A stretch of 64,000 nt of DNA from Cheiracanthium punctorium (Eukaryota; Arthropoda; Arachnida; Araneae; Cheiracanthiidae): assembly GCA_038373885.1 (NCBI GenBank), contig JAWZYV010019509.1, forward strand, positions 1-64,000. Direction: 5' to 3'. The notes below the pieces were generated by a model. That model did not search any database and was not told the DNA's origin. It saw nothing but the letters and a program-made list of their open reading frames with translations. Below are positions 45,145 to 55,285 of this stretch, piece by piece; within the stretch, counting starts at the first letter, position 1, and every line of letters starts with the position of its first letter. Made by a program: the position numbers and the translations under genes.

Positions 45145-45373
45145 GCCTCACCATGGCACAGTGGTTATGCCACTGAAAATGGTAGATGGTCGAAGTGTGA
45201 AGGTCCCGGGTTCGGGTCCCATCGCGCGGCTGTCGGTCTAACGGTCTGGAGTTTTGGTAGGTTTTCCCCAGATGTAACGTGAATACGCGTTAGAACCCCT
45301 TAGAAAGTCCTCCTACCAAGGCACCCCCCCTTGGCAGATCGCCCTAGTGTAGCGTTGCCATAATCACACACAA
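45145..45373 (+). mobile_element. tRNA-derived SINE (229 bp) with perfect 14-bp TSD
   Basis: Head has A-box-like TGGCACAGTGG and B-box GGTTCGGGTCC, the internal RNA polymerase III promoter elements. The body has GGAGTTTTGGTAGGTTTTCC, GTGAATACGCGTTAGAACCC and GGCACCCCCCCTTGGC, shared in order with the SINE at 9395-10032. The 3' tail is an ACACACAA simple repeat. It is flanked by CCTAAAGCAAACAG at 45131-45144 and 45374-45387, a target duplication of the kind made by LINE machinery. The perfect TSD implies a young insertion. It lies just downstream of the Merlin fossil. Confidence 0.93.
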
Positions 45374-45469
45374 CCTAAAGCAAACAGCGTCATCCGTTTG
45401 TTTATGCTTGTGTAATCTTCGCCACATGTACGTGGCCAGATAATCGAAAGAGCCGTCCATGTACATGTT

Positions 45470-45666
45470 TTATTTCCAGTTCTTTCTTGCTGACCACATT
45501 GCCTTGTTGGAACTAGTGTCGGAACCAGTCTTAAGATCCAGATAATGCAGACTGTGGTCATCTTCTAAGCTGTTATATGCCCTCCAAAAGTCCAAATTTA
45601 TGGTGGAGTCAGGCAATGCCGAATCCTTATTACTGGGAAGCAACGCATCTTTTGTCTTCTTACCAC

Positions 45667-45704
<38 letters not shown>

Positions 45705-46083
45705 TGTGGTCTCTGTAAACATCCCCAAACAAATATTTTCCATCCACTCGTTTATCTCTCCCATACTTCAGTTTTTCGAATTTTGACCGATTCTTTTTGC
45801 ACAGTTTTCCGAACTTCATACACGCATCGTCGCTCATCCAACGAATGAATCATACTTCTCTGCAAAAGTTGAACCAGTCTGTCGCCGTATCTAACAAACT
45901 TGATACACTTTTTTAAACTTTTAAAATCTGAAACATTTCAGTGCTTCTTTCTAAGAGCCATTCCTCACACTCCTAACTTATTCATGCGAATACTTTTTCC
46001 CTTGCTTCCTACAGGACCATTCAAAACCATCAGTCATAGCCGGCTTCTCTTTCAATAACGCACACTCGCCATATTTTGGACAT
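45470..46083 (-). pseudogene. Dead Merlin (ISXO2-like) transposase
   Basis: On the minus strand the N-terminal zinc-ribbon-like part reads CPKYGECALLKEKPAMTDGF, EWSCRKQGKKYSHE. Then come DWFNFCREV, RWMSDDACMKFG, SKFEKLKYGRDKRVDGKYLF, GDVYRDH, VVRRQK, KDALLPSNKDSALPDST, INLDFWRAYNSLEDDHSLHY and TSSNKAMW. This order matches Merlin/ISXO2 transposases. The first catalytic Asp (IDESKF) is replaced (KNRSKF), the Asp before FWRAY remains, and the Glu of the TIE..W motif is lost (NKAMW). Several shifts and stops and a 31-base T run (45671-45701 as A on plus) break it. Inactive. The 70-codon frame at 46089-46301 could be the far 5' end but shows no motif. Confidence 0.85.
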
Positions 46084-46443
46084 AACTTTTAATCAGCAAT
46101 CGCACCCTCTTCCATATCCAATTCAGAAACGCAGGCTAACTTTTCACTTTCAAGAGTATAAAAAAACGTATTCGAACACTCTGGAGTTTCCCTCAAAACA
46201 GTACTGAATTCTGTATTAATGAACATGGGCAATAACCGAACAAATGAACTAGAAAAACCCTCAAATAAATCCAAAATATGCATAGAAGTACTACTATACA
46301 AAACTATTATCTTGCGTTGACAAATTTATAGTATTGAGCAGGGTAAAAGCGAATAGTTAACTGCTAAACAAAGCGCGAGATTGCGAACAATGAAATCAAA
46401 ACTGAACTTTATATAAGAAAACTGATGATTAATCTCGTGTACG

Positions 46444-46793
46444 ATGCCGCCCGGGTTGTGTAGTGACTAAAGAACTCTTTTACCAGACCACTAGTCTGGG
46501 TTCGATTTCTGACGTGGGCTTGGGTGTCATATCGCCAGCCCTTTCACAGGAAGCTACGTGGGTCCCTACAGGGTTCGTACAGATCCTGAATTTGCTCAAA
46601 TTCCGATCTTTTGAAATATTGTCATGTGATGACCTGATATTTCAAAAGTGGCCCTGCTTTTAATAAAATACAGAAAGAAGTTCTCTCGAGTATCTCAAAT
46701 AATAGGACAGTTTAGAAAAAATCTCAAAAGATCGGAATTTTAGCAAATTAAGGACTCTTACGAACCCTGTTTTAGGTGCCTCCGTGATAAAAA
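46444..46793 (+). mobile_element. tRNA-derived SINE, interrupted by a MITE
   Basis: Head GCCGCCCGGGTTGTGTAGTG with an A-box-like TGTGTAGTGACTAAAG and B-box GGTTCGATTTC at 46499-46509. The body runs to 46568, is split by the MITE at 46569-46769 and continues to about 46793 or beyond. A second, minus-strand SINE is inserted at 46794. The tail and TSD were not resolved because of these interruptions. Confidence 0.7.
46569..46769. mobile_element. MITE with about 48-bp inverted ends (201 bp)
   Basis: Left end CAGGGTTCGTACAGATCCTG, later ATTCCGATCTTTTGA; right end (inward) CAGGGTTCGTAAGAGTCCTT with the same ATTCCGATCTTTTGA. CAGGG ends suggest hAT, but the flanks (GGTCCCTA and TTTTAGGT) do not form an 8-bp duplication. 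Confidence 0.8.
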
Positions 46794-47011
46794 CAGAGTT
46801 TACAGAAAGTTCATAGAGATGTATGGCTCTTTTTCAAAGCCTTTATCTCAGTTGTTCCAAATTACAAGTTTTTATTTATTTCAAAGTACATACATGTTTT
46901 CACAGGACAATAATGGGACACACACAAACATCCATGCCCGTGCCAGGTATCGAACCCGGTTCCAAAGGGTGGTAGTAGAGCGTGCTAGCCACCACACCAC
47001 CTGGGCGGTTC
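46794..47011 (-). mobile_element. tRNA-derived SINE, minus strand, with perfect 12-bp TSD
   Basis: The minus strand starts GAACCGCCCAGGTGGTGTGG, with A-box-like TGGTGGCTAGCACG and B-box GGTTCGATACC, then GGCACGGGCATGG, TGTTTGTGTGTGTCCCATTA and an AT-rich tail. CCGTGATAAAAA lies on both sides (46782-46793 and 47012-47023). It has inserted into the neighbouring SINE or its flank. The 102-codon plus frame over it is spurious. Confidence 0.9.
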
Positions 47012-47111
47012 CCGTGATAAAAATACCAATGCTACGTGCCTTAGTAATCTACCAAGGCCTGATGTTGCTAAGCTCTGCGCCATTGGGGGGAAAAATTACG
47101 AATAAAGTTAA

Positions 47112-47165
47112 TTGGAATTCCGGTTGATTAACGAAAACAATACGGGAATCAACCGGCAATTCCAA
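47112..47165. repeat. Hairpin with about 18-bp arms
   Basis: TTGGAATTCCGGTTGATT pairs with AATCAACCGGCAATTCCAA with one bulged base; the spacer is 17 bases. Possibly a very small foldback or a remnant of TIRs. Confidence 0.75.
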
Positions 47166-47168
47166 AGA

Positions 47169-48645
47169 TCCACATCGTTTCATCATAAATATGCCGTACG
47201 GTTGTCACATAAAAACAAAAATTGTTGTAGTAATTGCATTTGAATATTAATCGCCAACTTGGCCGAATGAGTTTAAAGTAGAATTCAAGCGATATTCCCT
47301 TTCCATTCCATAATTTCTGACGACTGTTTTGATGTTTGTACCTTTGTATTTCAGTTACTATGCTTACTGTTAAACACTGGGAATTTAACGATGACTATTA
47401 CTTGCATTGAAATCATTTTTATCTTGGGCTGAAGTTACATCCTCACAGGGAAAAGGGGAAGGCAAAGTGCAACATCAGACTCATAGGCGTAATGTGACGT
47501 TCTTTTTAAATTCCAAACAAATGTTAAAAACCAGAAGATTTTGAGACAAAGTTGCCCCCCCCCCCCTGTGCCTCCTCGGCACTACTTCGACACAGAGCGT
47601 ATCCCGCCCAACTTTTTTTTTTTTTTTTTTTTTTTTTAGTGTGGAAAACTCTTGGAGATTTAGAAGTTTTCACCGTAATTATATTAGATCTGCTGTGACG
47701 TGTGTAGATTGAAGATGTGGCTTACCCGAAGATAAGCAAAAATATTCAAAAGAACACACTATAATACAAAGCTCTTATACATGCGTTCCAACGCCAACGA
47801 AAGCGATATGAATATTTAGTGGGATAATTAAATGGATAATTGCTTATTTTATTGTACATTAAAGTGAACTTACATTAATGACTCAACCGAAAGAGGGAAA
47901 GGCACCATTTTTTTTTAAATCATCGCTTGTGTGTGTGTGTGTTTCCATTGAGAAAGTGCTATAAAAATTTAATTTCTGTAATTTCATTCAAAAATATCCT
48001 GTTCTTTAAAGTTTTTAAATTACTAAAGTACATCTGCCCTTAAATATCTAAAAGAGTTTTGGAGCTGGAGCTCGGTGCTTCGAGCTTACAGTTGGAGTAT
48101 TATTTTACCAAACACCCTGTTTCCAAAATGACGCATTCTAGGAGGGAGAAAAAAACAGCTATACTTTCAGCTTACTTTTGTATAGGTATCTAACGTTCAA
48201 AACAATCCCCCCCCCCCCCCACCACCACAACCTTTTTTCTGTTTCCACTGAAAGGACGAACTGAATTTGACGAAGATTCTGTGAACGTGACGTGTTGTGA
48301 CAATTGCAGCTGTTTATGCTTTCAACAGACAAAGCATGCTGATCAAACATCCCCCCCCCCCTTTCCCGTAAAGGATAAGCTTGTTTTGATCCGCGTTCTT
48401 TATTATTTCTGCCTGTTCAGTATGCAATAGAAATTTTTGGAATCTGATAGAACAAAGTTTAATCCGTTTGATTCTGCATGTCCTGTGCAAATATAAATTT
48501 GTGCATGTTCGTAATAGCTCATGCAGAAAGTTTTCCATACTAGACAAAGTAAAAAATACCTCGGTAGCATCAGACAATTGTAATTTGGAAAACTGGAAAC
48601 TTTAAGTTTTAAACACAAATGTAGTTAATACAACCCCCCACCCTC
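47169..48645. other. Non-coding DNA with homopolymer tracts
   Basis: C tract at 47554-47567, T tract at about 47612-47637, C tracts at about 48208-48221 and 48351-48361. No gene or complete element recognised. Confidence 0.4.
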
Positions 48646-48653
48646 GTTTTAAA

Positions 48654-48773
48654 TAGGGATGGATGTGAAACTAGACAGACGTTTTTATCATTACTATATT
48701 GGATTTTATGAGACGTAACAGCTATTTTGCGTCATAAGACAAGCTTATTTTTCGTCTCAATTGTCCATTCCTG
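48654..48773. mobile_element. Small hAT-type MITE (120 bp)
   Basis: Left end TAGGGATGGATGTGAAAC; right end (inward) CAGGAATGGACAATTGAGAC. Flanks GTTTTAAA (48646-48653) and ATTTTAAA (48774-48781) match at 7 of 8. Interior TTTTATGAGACG and TTTTCGTCTCA resemble the GAGACG blocks of the sister element at 49295-49416. Confidence 0.8.
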
Positions 48774-49294
48774 ATTTTAAATAATTGTAATTATTGAACT
48801 TGATACTGCAATTAATTTCAGGAGCATGTGATTAAAACTAAAGACCGTTCTCAAATTGCACGTTTGCAAGGATTATATTAAGATTTCTCGAGTTCTTAAA
48901 ATATTTTCAGCTGCTGTTTATGAAACTTGGAAGTGAGATATAAAACATTTCAAGGTTTTGTGTAAGATCTATAATTATTATATTGCGGCTGTAAAGGAAG
49001 ACTGATAGCTTAGATAAGAAGCGGGCGGGCGACACTTGAACAGTGCAACGATTTTTTCTTTGGGAAATATAATAATACGACAGACAAAATTCTCATAAAT
49101 TACTATCTTTTAAAATTTCGTAATTTTGGAAAATGACTGGAAATTGTACTGATTTTTTACATATGCAGTTCTTTACATATCATGTACTATCAGTTCTTTA
49201 CATATCATGCATTCTTTACATAAGTTGTGCCAATTTTTTTTTTACATGTAATGAAATTTATCAGTGTATTCTAATACCTGAGTACAGTACTTTT

Positions 49295-49416
49295 TAGGGA
49301 TGGATGCGAGACGGAAAATTAGCGTCTCGCAAAACAGCCTAAACGCTGTGTCTCGTCTCGCAAAATCCCTATATCGTAATGTTAAAAATCTCCGTCTCGT
49401 TTCTCGTCCATCCCTA
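49295..49416. mobile_element. Small hAT-type MITE (122 bp), TSD GTACTTTT
   Basis: Left end TAGGGATGGATGCGAGACGG; right end (inward) TAGGGATGGACGAGAAACGA. Perfect TSDs GTACTTTT at 49287-49294 and 49417-49424. The interior has four GTCTCG/CGAGAC motifs in both orientations. Non-coding. Confidence 0.95.
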
Positions 49417-49424
49417 GTACTTTT

Positions 49425-50658
49425 CTTTCAGAGTGAGGCTCGCTTTAGTAGAGTGCGTGTATGAATTCTCATTCTTATTGCAGATTCAGTAATGCCACTC
49501 TTCGGAATCATGATATTACCGTGAAAAGCTAAAAAGTTTACTGTGAGATTGTGCACAACACCCCTCAGTTGGAGATTTTAAGTTGAAATTTTTAAGAGCC
49601 AAAACAGCAATAATTCGCCAAAAAGTTCATTTTTCGATTTTCAGTCTCTTATTAAAAATGATATTTAAAGAAATTTTCGCTAATAGTAAGAAATTTGCAA
49701 ATGACTTTTTAAAAGTTCAAACTTCACTTTTATAATTGGACTATTTTATATGTAGAGTTACCCTATTATCTGTACCTCAGAACCGGACTAACGTAAGTCA
49801 CACTAACTTTTAGTAACTTATCTAAGTAAGTCCTGACTAACTTTTCAGGAGGGCACCAAAACTGTAAGAAATGAACTCTAGGTCTGCAACCAGACCTAAT
49901 AATTCAATCAGTCAGCAAAAAAATTGTCATTGTTAAATTTGTATATACTTAACCCATTCATGGGTATTTCGTTTAGAATCAACGCTTTAACCTGAAAAAT
50001 GTAATATATGGACTTACGTTCATGTAGTTCTGGGGTACAGTTATTAATTTTTTTTTCCTTTATTTTAAATAAACGGCTTCTAATAAAATCTATGACATAA
50101 AAAGTAATGCATGTTACTAGAAAAAAAAATTCTAACTAGAAGTACTATAGTAAATAGCTTAAAAGATGCACTGATAAAACAGTTTGAAGCCAACCAGTAT
50201 GGTATCATGCTCGTAGCGTACGTGCTCATAGCGTACACCCAAGGCCATCTTGACTGGCCTTGGTACACCCCATCAAGGGTGCTTGTAGCGTACATCTCCC
50301 CCTCCACCTGTTTTCGTTTTCACCACAGCAAATCCGAATAAATGTAGACCTACTTTAGTAGCGGCCATTTTAGTCCACAAAATAGTAGTTTAGAAAACAA
50401 TAAAAAATGGGGGGAAAACCCACCTTCTTCAGAAAGAAAATTGAGTTGCTGGTCATCCTATTGAAAGCAATGAGGATTTTGGACATGCTAATCGTTTAAC
50501 GTTGCTGTTCTCTTGTTTAAAGGTGTACAAACAATCTGTGTGCATAATGTATTATACTAGAAACCTCTTAAAATGATAAAAAACCATCATTTAAAAATAT
50601 ATTGCTATTTAAACTATTAATTTTTCTATCTGTAAAGACACCGATATATGGTTATTTT
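49425..50658. other. Non-coding DNA
   Basis: TTAACCCATTCATGGGTATTTC at 49949 resembles the left end of the piggyBac-type MITE at 36721, without a partner. A small duplicated phrase, CTCGTAGCGTAC/CTCATAGCGTAC/CTTGTAGCGTAC, lies at 50210-50292. No gene recognised. Confidence 0.4.
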
Positions 50659-50732
50659 TAGAGGTGTCCCGGATATCCGTATCCGTATCCACGGATGAAA
50701 AAAAATATCCGAATCCACATTTTTTAGCGGAT
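50659..50732. mobile_element. Orphan left end of a hAT element
   Basis: TAGAGGTGTCCCGGATATCC followed by repeated ATCCGTATCC/ATCCGAATCC is a typical hAT end with subterminal repeats. It runs directly into the 358-bp tandem array; no right end is visible nearby. Confidence 0.6.
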
Positions 50733-52444
50733 CTTCCACGGAACTTTTAACGATATTTCAGAATAAATGAAAGAAAGAAAACAAAATTATTTCGTTATTA
50801 TTTATTTTTTGTATAATTAAACATAACGTGTTTACTTGCGTAATAGTCGCCCTCGCATAATAGTTTCACCCCCGTTTTGAAGCAGACAAAATTCTAAAAA
50901 TATTTTTCCTGTAGAAAAGCCGCAGTCACGTATTCGACATTTATGTCTATAAAAATATTACTAAACAGAAAAATGCCTCTTTTGCGTATAATTGCGCGCA
51001 CTCCCCCTCCCCTACACTTTTAGCGCCCCATCTTTTATTCTTGCAATGTAAAGTCAAAATTTTTTAGAGAGGGTTTATCTCCTTACTAGTCTTCCACGGA
51101 TCTTTTAACGATATTTCAGAATAAATGAAAGAAAGAAAACAAAATTATTTCGTTATTATTTATTTTTTGTATAATTAAACATAACGTGTTTACTTGCGTA
51201 ATAGTCGCCCTCGCATAATAGTTTCACCCCCGTTTTGAAGCAGACAAAATTCTAAAAATATTTTTCCTGTAGAAAAGCCGCAGTCACGTATTCGACATTT
51301 ATGTCTATAAAAATATTACTAAACAGAAAAATGCCTCTTTTGCGTATAATTGCGCGCACTCCCCCTCCCCTACACTTTTAGCGCCCCATCTTTTATTCTT
51401 GCAATGTAAAGTCAAAATTTTTTAGAGAGGGTTTATCTCCTTACTAGTCTTCCACGGATCTTTTAACGATATTTCAGAATAAATGAAAGAAAGAAAACAA
51501 AATTATTTCGTTATTATTTATTTTTTGTATAATTAAACATAACGTGTTTACTTGCGTAATAGTCGCCCTCGCATAATAGTTTCACCCCCGTTTTGAAGCA
51601 GACAAAATTCTAAAAATATTTTTCCTGTAGAAAAGCCGCAGTCACGTATTCGACATTTATGTCTATAAAAATATTACTAAACAGAAAAATGCCTCTTTTG
51701 CGTATAATTGCGCGCACTCCCCCTCCCCTACACTTTTAGCGCCCCATCTTTTATTCTTGCAATGTAAAGTCAAAATTTTTTAGAGAGGGTTTATCTCCTT
51801 ACTAGTCTTCCACGGATCTTTTAACGATATTTCAGAATAAATGAAAGAAAGAAAACAAAATTATTTCGTTATTATTTATTTTTTGTATAATTAAACATAA
51901 CGTGTTTACTTGCGTAATAGTCGCACTCGCATAATAGTTTCACCCCCGTTTTGAAGCAGACAAAATTCTAAAAATATTTTTCCTGTAGAAAAGCCGCAGT
52001 CACGTATTCGACATTTATGTCTATAAAAATATTACTAAACAGAAAAATGCCTCTTTTGCGTATAATTGCGCGCACTCCCCCTCCCCTACACTTTTAGCGC
52101 CCCATCTTTTATTCTTGCAATGTAAAGTCAAAATTTTTTAGAGAGGGTTTATCTCCTTACTAGTCTTCCACGGATCTTTTAACGATATTTCAGAATAAAT
52201 GAAAGAAAGAAAACAAAATTATTTCGTTATTATTTATTTTTTGTATAATTAAACATAACGTGTTTACTTGCGTAATAGTCGCACTCGCATAATAGTTTCA
52301 CCCCCGTTTTGAAGCAGACAAAATTCTAAAAATATTTTTCCTGTAGAAAAGCCGCAGTCACGTATTCGACATTTATGTCTATAAAAATATTACTATAATA
52401 AAAATATTACTAAACAGAAAAATGCCTCTTTTGCGTATAATTGA
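50733..52444. repeat. Tandem array: four full 358-bp units plus a partial fifth
   Basis: Units start CTTCCACGGA at 50733, 51091, 51449, 51807 and 52165, exactly 358 bp apart, and are nearly identical. Unit 1 has GGAACTTTT where the others have GGATCTTTT. Units 4 and 5 share GCACTCGC where units 1-3 have GCCCTCGC. Unit 5 has an extra ATAATAAAAATATTACT-like duplication near 52385 and departs from the array at 52444. Each unit contains the left end of the MITE fully present at 52258-52642. No protein is encoded. Confidence 0.97.
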
Positions 52445-52642
52445 AGGAAAGAATATTTAATATACGGCAGATAAACTGCAAACATTTGGTAAATTAGTCA
52501 TTTTACTATAATACCAGTAACATTTTAGCATTAGAATGTTCAATATTACATATAGTAGACTTTCCCTGTATAATAATCACACCTAGACTTTCACCATGAA
52601 ACAATGGCATAAAAAGTGCGACTATTACTCAAGTAAACACGG
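52258..52642. mobile_element. Tc1/mariner-type MITE (385 bp), TA target, source of part of the array
   Basis: CGTGTTTACTTGCGTAATAG plus TCGCAC (52259-52284) pairs with its inverted copy at 52616-52641 with one mismatch in 26. TA lies outside both ends (52256-52257, 52643-52644). The left part is also present in every array unit; the right part only here. Non-coding. Confidence 0.8.
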
Positions 52643-52810
52643 TATATATTTTTTCTAATTTAAAAATAATAAATGTTGTTTATTATTTTAAAGTGAATCT
52701 CCTTGTTTAGCTTATAATTCTGTTAAGATTAGTATTCGAAATTGAGAGCTATTATGTATTTACAACTTGCTAGACTTTTAAATATTTCTACGGAAAAGGC
52801 TTAATACAAT

Positions 52811-52911
52811 TCACTCCCCCTCCCCCTCCCCTACACTTTTAGCGCCCCATCTTTTATTCTTGCAATGTAAAGTCAAAATTTTTTAGAGAAGGTTTATCTC
52901 CTTACTAGTTA
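52811..52911. repeat. Remnant of the 358-bp unit (its last ~100 bp)
   Basis: CACTCCCCCTCCCC...CACTTTTAGCGCCCC...TTATCTCCTTACTAGT equals the end of the array unit, with a slightly expanded CCCCCT stretch. It stands where unit 5 should have ended if the 367-bp MITE part and flank (52445-52810) were not there. Confidence 0.9.
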
Positions 52912-54336
52912 CGCTACTAGTTAATTTTTTTTTTTCACAACAACACACTAAGAATGGATAAAATTAAATTGATAAAAACTGAAACTACTACGACTCTTGT
53001 TATTTATTTTGATAAGATGAACTAGAGTTTCTGTAGGTTTGAAAAGCTATTTGGTATTCGGGGAGGGGGGGGGGTTAGGGGAGTTCAGATCTAAATTTTA
53101 AGTGAAGGTAATCTGCAAAAGGCATGCAGTGATTTCCGAAGTACTATAGTAACATTGATTTAAGCTTTTATAATGAATTTAGACAATTTTCTTCGTACAA
53201 TAAAGGAATGAAGAAGCGAGGTGACTGGAAGAATATTACGGATTTGCTGAAGCTTATTTACAAGAACAATTTAGTTTTTCCAATGACTGTGTAGCTTTCA
53301 GGCTATATTTATGTATGTTTGTAAGAAGTTGTAGAAGAGAGCTCTCTTTTCAAAGTTCATTCGTTTTCGTTCGCAATAATTAAACCGTAAATTTTTATTT
53401 TTTAATGGGGGCGCCCATGTTTTTTCCAGATCCAGATCCTCCTGTGGTCTTAATTTGGGACTGTGTATAAAATCTTCAACTATATTATTTGCTTTGCTGT
53501 GGGTTGGTAAATATTTGGCGTTCGGTCAGTGGCGTACGCAAGGGTGTTTGTCGGGGATCAATCCCCCTCCCCTTTCTGAATTTTTTTTAACGTAACGTAA
53601 AGGAGAGGGGGGCTTAGTGCGTCGATATATATTTTTCTATTATTCAAAAGCTCAAAAATTAGAAAAAAAAATCCGTAATTTAGTTAACCGCTATTGCAAC
53701 ACTGAGGAAACTAGTCACTGCCACAATTCATCTTGTAGGGAAATTGCAGCCATTTGGGTTTCTACTATCACAGTTGGAAAAACAGTTTAATATGATGTTA
53801 CTTTACTATTTTTAATTCACCAAACATTATTCAGCAAAGAATTTTCAACTCTTAAAAATGTGTTCCATTCTGATAACTATTTTTAAGTCTTGTCATTTGA
53901 AAACTGCTTTCATATAGTCTATGTTGAATATCTTAACCTGAATTTAACTGTAATAATAATAATCTGTTGTCACAATGTAGCTGATTTTTAATGTTCCTCA
54001 CTCATTGACCCACTGCCCCGCACAATAGGGCACACAGAGACAACTTGAGTAACTTTTAAAAATTAATTCTTTTTCACAGAATAAAATAAAGATAAATTCT
54101 GAAAAAATTGTAATGAAAGCTAAAAATTGTCAAAATATTGTTCTGTATTTAATTTTTGTTTTTTATTAAAAGGAAAGTATTATTACAAAAAAAAAAAAAG
54201 CGAAAAGTGTCACACTGTGCCTCCCTCTCCCCTACATATATATCATTTTTTACAAAAGTATTATGCCTTTTAACGTAAAGATTGCGTCTATAATCCCCCC
54301 TCCCCCCCCACACACACACCCTAAGGACGTTCGCAT
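52912..54336. other. Non-coding DNA with orphan MITE ends
   Basis: G tract near 53063-53074; CAGTGGCGTACGCAAGGGTG at 53530 resembles the left end of the 15363/20468 MITE family without a partner. A TCATAAT-rich and (CA)n/C-rich stretch precedes 54337. No gene recognised. Confidence 0.4.
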
Positions 54337-54344
54337 GCTGTACT

Positions 54345-54814
54345 CAGGGCCGTAACCAAGATGACATGCTAGGTAGGGCTTTGAATAAAGTTTAGGGGGC
54401 TGACTAAATATAAATATTAGTAGTTCGGGGAGGGGGGGGGGTCTTCTAATTTTTACATCTTCACCTAGAATTTTTATTTCACAAAATGCCATATTTTAAA
54501 ATATTTACCATTTATTCCATTAACAATTTTTTCATCGAGATTTACTGCCAAATTCAGTCTAAGAAACGTGGGATAAGCGTGGCGGCAGTATCGAGGGGGT
54601 AGGGTTTTACCTTACCCATTGGAATTCCTGCCCCGAGTAGCAAATTAAGGTGTAAGGAATAGCATAAGTTTTGTGCTTTTGTCCCGCTTTGTGATTCCAC
54701 TAAACTTTTGTATTCGTCAGTGAATTTACTGAAATCTTTGAAAATCTTAGGGGCGGCTGGGAGACTTTTAGGTGGGGCTCAGCCCCCGTAGCCCCCCATC
54801 TGGTTACGGCCCTG
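54345..54814. mobile_element. hAT-type MITE (470 bp), TSD GCTGTACT
   Basis: Left end CAGGGCCGTAACCAAGATG; right end (inward) CAGGGCCGTAACCAGATGG. Perfect TSDs GCTGTACT at 54337-54344 and 54815-54822. A GGGGGCTGACT/GGGGCTCAGCCCCC block and a G tract lie inside. Related text at 13745-13835 indicates another, truncated family member. The 80-codon minus frame here is spurious. Confidence 0.93.
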
Positions 54815-54908
54815 GCTGTACTACAGTGCATTTGAATTCTAAGTCCATCATTCATTACAAATAAATAGGATTACTGTTCATTACAGCGTAAATACATAAT
54901 TATTGTTA

Positions 54909-55251
54909 ACTAGCTGCGTGCCCGTTCTTCGCACGGTAGGAAACGAAAAATTTCCTCACATGTGTAATTCGAATTAATTCCAGTGATGTGGAATCTAGAA
55001 AAAGCAAAATTATTTCACTCTTGACTTAAAATTTGCGTCATATATGTAATAACCTGAGATCATTGCAATATAATGACACACACACCCAGAGACGGCCCGA
55101 GGGGCGTGCGGGACCCCAGGCGAAGCGCAAGAGCGGGGCCTCTTCTCTATCATGTCTTATGAGATAGCAATAAAATTGCCCAGGAGCGAGGCCTTAGGCG
55201 ATCGCCTACATTCGCACCCCCCTTGGGCCGGCCCTGCACACACCACACACA

Positions 55252-55285
<34 letters not shown>

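Noticed and set aside
45598..45837. 79-codon minus frame with a poly-Phe stretch, as if one short gene
   Set aside because: It is part of the Merlin fossil read through a 31-base homopolymer, not an independent gene.
46569..46769. 8-bp target duplication for the CAGGGTTCG MITE
   Set aside because: Flanks GGTCCCTA and TTTTAGGT do not match, so hAT membership is not claimed with confidence.
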